Positions 33,222-38,828 of a stretch of DNA of 38,828 nucleotides are shown here, one piece after another. The stretch is taken from the NCBI GenBank assembly GCA_037386965.1, contig JARRLN010000002.1, positions 75,443 through 114,270 of the forward strand. Direction: 5' to 3'. The stretch is from Nitrospirota bacterium. Its GTDB lineage: Bacteria; Nitrospirota; Thermodesulfovibrionia; Thermodesulfovibrionales; JdFR-86. The position numbers and the translations under genes were made by a program. A model generated the notes under the pieces. That model searched no databases. It worked only from the letters and a program-made list of their open reading frames with translations, and was not told where the DNA came from. Numbering within the stretch: position 1 is the first letter of the stretch; each line of letters begins with the position of its first letter.

Positions 33222-35396
33222 TCAGCGATTGCCCTTTTCCACGGGCTTCAGGCCCTCCAGGGAGAGCTCGAAGTTGGGCTCCGCGTCCCTGACCTCGGGT
33301 AAGCGGCCGAACTCCTCGAGGGCGTCCTTGACGCTCTGGCCTTTCCGGAGCTTGATGCGGTAGATGCCCAGGTCTTCCATGGCCTTCAGGACCTCGGCCT
33401 CGTGCTTGTGGATAACGGCGAGGGCCTCCTCGGGGCTCGTGCCCTGCACGAACTTCACGATAAGCTCGCCCGGCGCGTACATGCCCTCCCGCTCCACGAA
33501 GGCCCTTCGCTTGTTGTGGGTTATTTCCCGGAGGTCTTCGGCGTCCTTGACCACGTGCGGGGTGAGGAAGACCAGGAGGTTGGTCTTGGCATGGCTGGTG
33601 GTCTTGAACTTGAAGAGCCATCCCAGCAGGGGAATCCTGTGCAGCAGGGGCACCCGGGTCTCGGTCACCTCTTCCCTTTGCTGCATGAGCCCGCCGATGA
33701 CCACGGTCTGCTTGTCCTTGACGCTGACGACGGTGTTCGTGGAGCGTTTCCGGGTGGTGGGCCCCACGGTGGTGAAGACCTGCTCCGAGGTCTGCAGGAC
33801 GTTGGATATCTCCTGGTAGACTTCCAGCTTCACGAAGTCCCCCTCGGTTATCTGGGGGGTAATCCTGAGAATGATGCCCACGTCCTGCCGTTCGATGGAG
33901 GCAAAGGGGACCTCGTCGCCGGTGGTCAGACCCCGCTGTATCTTGGAGATGAACGGCACGTTCTCGGCAACGACGATCTCGGCCTCGGCGTTATCGGAGG
34001 TCAGGATCTGCGGGGTGGAAAGCACATTCACCGCGTCCCTGAACTCGTCGAGCTGGAAAAGCGCCGCGTACTGCGGAACGCTCAGGTCCACCGTCTCGCC
34101 GCTGGGGTCGGTCACCTGAAGGTTGAAAAACTGGGCGAGCCCGCCGGCCGTCAGGCCCGAAAGGCCCTGGACGATGGAGGCCATCGTGGAGCTGTCGATG
34201 GTGCCCACCCCCGTGATGAAGACGGGTTCCCCGTTGTGGCGGGTAATGGCGCGCCACTGGGAGCCAAGGTCCCGCAGCTTGTCCAGGGAGGCCTCCACTA
34301 TCATGGCCTCCACATAGACCTGCCGGCGCTTTATGTCCAGCTTCTTTATGACGGCCTCCAGGCTCTTGTAGTCCGCGGGGGAGGCCACGATGACCAGGGA
34401 GTTCGTAGCCTTGTCCGGCGTGATGCTTATGTCCAGGGAACGGAAAACCCCGCCGCGGGCGGCGGCGGGAGGCGCCCCCGGCTGGCCGGGCTTGGCCGTT
34501 CCGGCCTCCACCAGCTTCGTCAGGACGTCGGCCATCTCCTCGGCGTCCGCGTTTTCCAGGAAGTAGACGTTTATGGTGCCCTGGGTCTCCTTCGGAGGCA
34601 GGTCCAGGTGCTTGATGAGCCTCTTCATGGCCTCCCGTTCGCTCTTGCTCCCGAAGATGACCACGGCGTTGAGCCTCCGCTCGGCGATGGCCTTGCTCGC
34701 GGCGGGCTGCCGCGCCGCCCGGGCCTGCTTCTGGATGCCCTCGTTCAGAATCTTGGCCACGTCCTCGGCACTGGAATGCTCAAGGAAGACCACCTCCGGC
34801 TCCTCGCCGATAGTGGGGCGGTCGATGACGCTCAGGATGCCCAGTATCTTCTGCACGTTCAGGCCGGTGTCCAGGACCAGGAGAAAGTTCCCCGGACCGA
34901 AAGACGCGATATAGCCCGTGCGGGAGACCACCGGCTGCAAGAACCGGAGGGCATCGTCGGAGGAGATGTTCTTCAGCTCGATGAGGCGCGCGATGTAGTT
35001 ATCGTTGACCGGCGGGCGCTGCCTCGTCACTTGCACGCCGGACTGCCGGGCCTCGGAAGCGGGGGCTATCTTGTAGGCGTCCACCCCGGATGGCAGCAGG
35101 GCGAAACCCTTCAGGTCCAGCACCGAGCTGAACAGGTTGAAGGCGTCCTCGGGGCTGAGCTTGGTCGGGGCGATGATGGTAATCTTGCCCCTTACCCGCT
35201 CGTCGAATATGAAATTCTTGCCCGTGACCTCGCTGACGAACTTGGCCACCGCGGGAATGTCCACGTCGACGAAATTGAAGGTGACCCCGCCCGCGGGCGG
35301 GTCCGTGCGCTCGGCACGGGCGTGCCCGGCAAGAAAAAGGGCAAACGCAACGAGAAGAAAACACAAGACCGCTCTGGAAGGCCGTCTTTTCGTCAT
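33222..35396 (-). CDS. gspD: Type II secretion secretin with C-terminal subtilase-prodomain-like domain
   Basis: The outer-membrane secretin pore, 724 residues. Signal peptide 1-28 (ending GHARA) is followed by N0 (about 38-110, FNFVDVDIPAVAKFVSEVTGKNFIFD), N1-N3 repeats (to about 390) and the secretin core (about 440-625) ending with the family motif VPLLHRIPLLGWLF and VFLTPHVVKD. The last 82 residues (from 643) are not the usual S domain: GELIVKFVQGTSPEEALAVI, a helix, LGIYRIKLRKGQSVKDAL and PEVRDAEPNFEL match the subtilase/fervidolysin N-terminal prodomain pattern. It follows gspC with a short gap; the ribosome site is TTAGAGGTC. Other gsp genes are not in the window. Confidence 0.93.
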   Translation of the reverse strand: MTKRRPSRAVLCFLLVAFALFLAGHARAERTDPPAGGVTFNFVDVDIPAVAKFVSEVTGKNFIFDERVRGKITIIAPTKLSPEDAFNLFSSVLDLKGFALLPSGVDAYKIAPASEARQSGVQVTRQRPPVNDNYIARLIELKNISSDDALRFLQPVVSRTGYIASFGPGNFLLVLDTGLNVQKILGILSVIDRPTIGEEPEVVFLEHSSAEDVAKILNEGIQKQARAARQPAASKAIAERRLNAVVIFGSKSEREAMKRLIKHLDLPPKETQGTINVYFLENADAEEMADVLTKLVEAGTAKPGQPGAPPAAARGGVFRSLDISITPDKATNSLVIVASPADYKSLEAVIKKLDIKRRQVYVEAMIVEASLDKLRDLGSQWRAITRHNGEPVFITGVGTIDSSTMASIVQGLSGLTAGGLAQFFNLQVTDPSGETVDLSVPQYAALFQLDEFRDAVNVLSTPQILTSDNAEAEIVVAENVPFISKIQRGLTTGDEVPFASIERQDVGIILRITPQITEGDFVKLEVYQEISNVLQTSEQVFTTVGPTTRKRSTNTVVSVKDKQTVVIGGLMQQREEVTETRVPLLHRIPLLGWLFKFKTTSHAKTNLLVFLTPHVVKDAEDLREITHNKRRAFVEREGMYAPGELIVKFVQGTSPEEALAVIHKHEAEVLKAMEDLGIYRIKLRKGQSVKDALEEFGRLPEVRDAEPNFELSLEGLKPVEKGNR

Positions 35397-35412
35397 GACC
35401 TCTAATTTTGAT

Positions 35413-36315
35413 TTACCGAATCGTGTATGTCAAGGTCATTTTTTCTCCGCCGCGCACGACGTCCAGTTCCACCTTGTCCAGTCCCCGCAGGGCCGTGAAG
35501 GCCTGAAGGGCCACTTCGGGGTCCGAGAGCTTCAGGTTGTTGACCGCGCTCAGGACGTCTCCGTTGCGGAGCCCGAGGTTATCGTAGATGCCCCCGGAGC
35601 GCACCTCGCTGATGATGAACCCGTCCTGAACGCCGTCCACCACATGCGGAAGAAGGCGCGCGTCCGTCAGGACGTGCTTGGGATTGGCCAAGGAGGCATC
35701 TATGGCCTCTTTGTCCACGACGTAGGTGTTCTCCCCGGTCTGCCGGGCGAAGTCCTGGCGGGGTGGAGCCGCCGTGTGCCGCGACGGAGGGGGCTGCGCG
35801 GGCATCTTACCGGGCATCTTAAGTGTCTTTGCCGCCGCCATGGGTGAGACCTCGGCCAGGGGGACCCGCGTTTCGGCTCCGCCGCCCTCGTCGATGACGA
35901 TCTCGTTGGTGCCCACCCTGAGCAAGCGGCCCGCCCCGGGGACATGCTGTCCCGTCCTGAAAACCTCCTGCGTGCCGGACTGCCCGCTCACGATGGCGTA
36001 CCCGAAGCCCCCGGGCCAGGCCACCGTTCCCAGGAGCTTCAGGTTGGAGGCGGCTTTGGGGCGGGCCTTCTCGGCGGCGACCTTCGCCCGGCTGGCCGAA
36101 AGTGGGCTGAGCTTCCCCGCGGGGAAGCCGAAGACATTGTTTGAGAGGATGGGGGCGTAGCTCATCAGCGGCTCCGCCCCGGGACGCCCCTGCACGCGGG
36201 CCTCGCCTTTCGGCGCGGCGTCCTCCGCACCGGGGGCCGAAAGGAAAAACTTCACCGCATCCCGCGCCAGGAGAAGAAGCGCCAGGACCAGGGCGGAGAC
36301 CAGAAGGACATGCAA
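35413..36315 (-). CDS. gspC: Type II secretion protein GspC
   Basis: Inner-membrane clamp protein linking the secretin to the inner-membrane platform, 300 residues from the TTG at 36315. A single TM (about residues 4-18, LLVSALVLALLLLA) is followed by a linker, the HR domain (about 55-165, ILSNNVFGFPAG and NLKLLGTVAWPGGFGYAIVSG) that binds the secretin N0, a Pro-rich linker, and a PDZ domain at about 200-300 (GFIISEVRSGGIYDNLGLRNGDVLSAVNN). The frame stays open upstream with the plausible cytoplasmic leader RRGVIRIPAIPPRRAVTA, so a CTG or other non-standard start nearer the promoter is possible. TTG 36315 has GGAGGG eleven bases away. Confidence 0.88.
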   Translation of the reverse strand: MHVLLVSALVLALLLLARDAVKFFLSAPGAEDAAPKGEARVQGRPGAEPLMSYAPILSNNVFGFPAGKLSPLSASRAKVAAEKARPKAASNLKLLGTVAWPGGFGYAIVSGQSGTQEVFRTGQHVPGAGRLLRVGTNEIVIDEGGGAETRVPLAEVSPMAAAKTLKMPGKMPAQPPPSRHTAAPPRQDFARQTGENTYVVDKEAIDASLANPKHVLTDARLLPHVVDGVQDGFIISEVRSGGIYDNLGLRNGDVLSAVNNLKLSDPEVALQAFTALRGLDKVELDVVRGGEKMTLTYTIR

Positions 36316-36381
36316 AGCCGTGACCGCCCTCCGGGGCGGAATGGCAGGTATTCTTATAACGCCCCTTCTCAGATCATAGCA

Positions 36382-36410
36382 ACGATAGCAAAAGGGAAAA
36401 GACGTGTCAA
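36382..36410 (-). promoter_or_regulatory. Promoter of the gspC-gspD-larC-lysR unit
   Basis: On the minus strand, a perfect TTGACA (36410-36405), a 17-base spacer and TATCGT (36387-36382), preceded by TGC giving an extended -10. The start is near 36375. Confidence 0.7.
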
Positions 36411-36502
36411 AAAAGCAGCCTTCCCCTCTTCTATATTACCATTTGCCGGGCCTTGGGAGGCACAGTGCAGACCGACCTCCCCGGCCTGCCGGGAGGAGAG
36501 GT

Positions 36503-36532
36503 TTGACTTTGTTTTTCCCCGCGGGGTAATTT
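36503..36532 (+). promoter_or_regulatory. Promoter of the small membrane protein gene, probably leaderless
   Basis: TTGACT at 36503-36508, an 18-base spacer and TAATTT at 36527-36532, ending five bases before ATG 36538. Confidence 0.55.
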
Positions 36533-36537
36533 TAAGA

Positions 36538-36786
36538 ATGGACACGAATACGAAGATGGCCCTGGTGGCGGGCGTTTTTGCCCTTTCCCTGCTTCTGAAC
36601 CTCCCCATGGGATACCTGAGGAAAAAGACGAGGAAATTCTCCCTGGCATGGTTTCTCTGCATCCACGCGCCCATCCCCTTCATCTACGCCGGACGGGTCC
36701 TTTCGGGGCTGGACATGATTTTCATCCCCCTGTTCGTCGTGGCCGCCGTCCTGGGTCAGGTCCTGGGCGGGAGGCTTAATCTCTAG
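36538..36786 (+). CDS. Small membrane protein of unknown function
   Basis: An 82-residue protein with two or three hydrophobic segments (MALVAGVFALSLLLNLPMGYL, FSLAWFLCIHAPIPFIYAG and MIFIPLFVVAAVLGQVLGG). No family recognised. It is preceded by a promoter whose -10 ends five bases before the ATG and by no Shine-Dalgarno sequence. The zinc-dehydrogenase gene begins 13 bases after its stop, so all three downstream genes may share this promoter. Confidence 0.72.
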   Translation: MDTNTKMALVAGVFALSLLLNLPMGYLRKKTRKFSLAWFLCIHAPIPFIYAGRVLSGLDMIFIPLFVVAAVLGQVLGGRLNL

Positions 36787-36799
36787 CTGTAGGGCTTCG

Positions 36800-37861
36800 A
36801 TGCTCCAGAGCCGCCTCCTCGCCCCCGGGGACGTCAGGTTGGCCGAGGTCCCCGTCCCCGAGCCTTCCGCCGGCGAGCTTCTCATCGCGGTAAAGGCCGC
36901 CCTCACCTGCGGCACCGACCTCAAGGCCTTCCGGAGGGGGCACTCCCTCATCCCCATGCCCGGCCCCTTCGGCCACGAGTTCTCCGGGGTGGTGGCGCGC
37001 AGGGGCAAGGGCGTGCGGGGCTTCAGGGAGGGCCAGGCCGTCATGGCCGTGCACAGTGCCCCCTGCCTGACGTGCCGGTATTGCAAGAGAAAGCTCTTCA
37101 ACCTCTGCGAGAGCATCATGGAGACGAAGGTCCTCGGCGCCTTCGCAGAGTACGTCCTCCTGCCCGCCCACGTCGTCCGCCAGAACGTCTTTCCCAAGCC
37201 CCGCCGGCTTGACTTCGCCGAGGCGGCCCTCCTGGAGCCCCTCTCCTGCGTGGTCCATGCCGTGGAGCCCCTGGGCGTAAAGGCGGGCCAAACGGCTTTC
37301 GTCATCGGCGCGGGACCCATCGGGCTTCTGCACCTCCTTCTGCTCAAGAGCCGGAGGGCCCGCGTGGCGGTGGCCGAGCCCGTTCCCCCCCGCCTGAGAC
37401 AGGCCAAGAAGATGGGCGCCGACGCCGCCCTGGACACTCCGGAGAAGGCAAGGAAGCTTCTCTCCCGCCTTACGCCGGGCGGGATGGGGTTTGACTACGT
37501 TTTCGAATGCACGGGGAGGCCCGAGGTCTGGGAGAAGGCCGTGGGCTACCTCAGGCGAGGCGGGACGCTGGTTCTTTTCGGCGGCTGCCCCCCGGGAAGA
37601 AGGGTTGCCTATGACGCCCACCGCCTCCATTATGACGAAATAACCCTCAAGGGCGACTTCCATTACACCCCCGCGGACGTCCGGACGGCCTACGGGATGC
37701 TGGCAGGGGGGAAGCTTCGCGGTGCGGGGGAGCTTATCTCGGACTCCTTCCCCCTTGCCAAGCTCCCCCGGGCCTTTGACCTCCTCTCCCGGGGCAAGGG
37801 GATAAAGTACGCCATCCTCCCCGAGACCCCGGGGGCCTCCGGGGCCGGAGAGGCGCGGTGA
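36800..37861 (+). CDS. Zinc-dependent medium-chain dehydrogenase 1
   Basis: A 353-residue NAD(P)-dependent alcohol/polyol-type dehydrogenase of the MDR superfamily. Catalytic zinc ligands are Cys37 (TCGTD) and His59 (GHE). The structural zinc site is the four-Cys loop CLTCRYCKRKLFNLC. The Rossmann motif is FVIGAGPIGLLHL. The threonine/sorbitol dehydrogenase branch is the nearest I can name; the substrate is not determined. Its stop overlaps the GTG of a second, homologous dehydrogenase, so the two may work as a pair or heteromer. Confidence 0.9.
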   Translation: MLQSRLLAPGDVRLAEVPVPEPSAGELLIAVKAALTCGTDLKAFRRGHSLIPMPGPFGHEFSGVVARRGKGVRGFREGQAVMAVHSAPCLTCRYCKRKLFNLCESIMETKVLGAFAEYVLLPAHVVRQNVFPKPRRLDFAEAALLEPLSCVVHAVEPLGVKAGQTAFVIGAGPIGLLHLLLLKSRRARVAVAEPVPPRLRQAKKMGADAALDTPEKARKLLSRLTPGGMGFDYVFECTGRPEVWEKAVGYLRRGGTLVLFGGCPPGRRVAYDAHRLHYDEITLKGDFHYTPADVRTAYGMLAGGKLRGAGELISDSFPLAKLPRAFDLLSRGKGIKYAILPETPGASGAGEAR

Positions 37862-38828
37862 AGGCAGCGCGGCTTTACGGCTTCTGCGACATACGGGTGG
37901 AGGAGGTCCCCGTCCCCCGTGTGGGCCCCGGGGAAGCCCTCATGGCCACCCGGGCCTCGGGCATCTGCTCTGGCGACGTCATGCCCTGGTACATAGAGCG
38001 CAAGGCCCCCCTGGTCCTCGGGCACGAGGCCGCGGGAGAGATAGTGCAGGTGGGCGACGGGGTGCGCTCCTTCGGGGCCGGCCAGAGGGTGTTCGTCCAT
38101 CACCATGCCCCCTGCTTCTCATGCCCCCGGTGCCGCCGGGGGGATTACGTGCAGTGCGAGACATGGCGCCGAAGCCGCATCGAACCGGGCGGCCTGGCCG
38201 AGTACGTCCTCATTCCGGAGGTGAACCTCGAAAACGACACCCTCCTTCTGCCCGATTCCGTGAGCTATGAGGACGGCACACTGGTGGAGCCCCTGGCTTG
38301 CGTCGTCAAGGGCCTCAGAAGGGCCGCCATGAGGCGCGGCGACACCGCGTTGGTCATCGGACTGGGCACCATGGGGGTTCTGCACACCCTGGTGCTCAGG
38401 AAATTCGGCGCGGGCACGGTCCTCGGGGCCGACAGGGTCCCCTTCAGGCTCGCAAGAGCCCTCGAGCTTGGGGCCGACAGGACCCTCGATGCAGGCCAGG
38501 AGGAGCTTCACCTGTCCGTGCACAAGGTCACCGGCGGGGAGATGGCCCACCTGGTCGTTGTGGGCCCGGGCACGCCCGAAGCCCTGCACGAAGGGCTCCG
38601 GTGCGTGGCCCCCGGGGGGACCGTGCTCATGTTCACACCGCTACAGCCCGGAGAGCACCTGACGATTGAGCCCAACGAGCTTTATTTCAGGGACGTCAGC
38701 ATCGTGACCAGTTACTCCGCAGGCCCCGCCGAGACGGCGGAGGCCCTGGAGCTCATCGCGGAGGGCGTGGTGAGGGCGGAGATGGTCGTCACCCACCGGT
38801 TTCCCCTCGAGGAGGCCGCCCGTGCCTA
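37858..38828 (+). CDS. Zinc-dependent medium-chain dehydrogenase 2 (cut by window end)
   Basis: A partial gene starting at GTG 37858, overlapping the previous stop by four bases (GTGA), and open to the window end; about 323 residues are visible, nearly complete for the family. Catalytic zinc ligands are Cys37 (ICSGD) and His56 (GHE), structural zinc CFSCPRCRRGDYVQC, and the NAD-binding motif ALVIGLGTMGVLHT. The last visible residues (THRFPLEEAARA) belong to the C-terminal catalytic-fold segment. It is a diverged paralogue of the preceding enzyme. Confidence 0.87.
   Translation, partial: MKAARLYGFCDIRVEEVPVPRVGPGEALMATRASGICSGDVMPWYIERKAPLVLGHEAAGEIVQVGDGVRSFGAGQRVFVHHHAPCFSCPRCRRGDYVQCETWRRSRIEPGGLAEYVLIPEVNLENDTLLLPDSVSYEDGTLVEPLACVVKGLRRAAMRRGDTALVIGLGTMGVLHTLVLRKFGAGTVLGADRVPFRLARALELGADRTLDAGQEELHLSVHKVTGGEMAHLVVVGPGTPEALHEGLRCVAPGGTVLMFTPLQPGEHLTIEPNELYFRDVSIVTSYSAGPAETAEALELIAEGVVRAEMVVTHRFPLEEAARA

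Overview
The window is GC-rich, densely packed bacterial chromosome with no phage, insertion sequence, CRISPR array, tRNA or rRNA. The gene order rpmE - DUF1385 - prfA - prmC, an atpB-atpE pair away from the rest of the ATP synthase, a type II secretion gspC-gspD pair and NtrC/sigma-54 control all suit an uncultured Nitrospirota or Desulfobacterota-like Gram-negative. That placement is inferred from content and order; no phylogeny was run.

Layout. 99-5679: three-gene RND metal-type efflux operon (outer-membrane lipoprotein, adaptor, pump). 5744-10269: small membrane protein, Na+/solute-symporter/histidine-kinase fusion and its NtrC-type response regulator. 10262-16002: sigma-54 promoter with upstream activator sites, then a cNMP/CBS/DUF294 protein, a DEDD exonuclease, a second symporter, a small membrane protein and a TPR protein. 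16268-18650: OmpA-like lipoprotein (+) and, on the minus strand, a DUF47/PiT phosphate pair. 18724-23175: a second CBS/DUF294 protein (-) divergent from acs, which has its own sigma-54 promoter and activator sites, followed by an isochorismatase-like hydrolase. 23338-29572: small lipoprotein, membrane protein (-), rpmE, DUF1385, prfA, prmC, mscS, atpB, atpE. 29653-31167: two small unknown genes convergent with a cysteine-cluster protein. 31260-36315 (-): LysR regulator, a LarC with an internal deletion, gspD with an unusual C-terminal domain, and gspC. 36538-end: small membrane protein and two tandem zinc dehydrogenases, the second cut by the window edge.

Main biological reading. The symporter-kinase and NtrC-type regulator appear to control two nearby sigma-54 promoters, one before the DUF294#1-exonuclease(-symporter) operon and one before acs. 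Both promoters carry the same -24/-12 core, nearly the same flank, and paired GTTAC/GTAAC sites at almost the same distance upstream. This looks like a compact carboxylate (probably acetate) sensing, uptake and activation circuit, related to the CbrAB and CrbSR systems of gammaproteobacteria. The DUF294 protein inside the circuit has lost its nucleotidyltransferase active-site motif, while the paralogue next to acs keeps it.

A second recurring signal is a -10 hexamer ending 5-7 bases before an ATG at several genes, often with an extended TGn. This suggests leaderless transcripts and it changes several start-codon choices.
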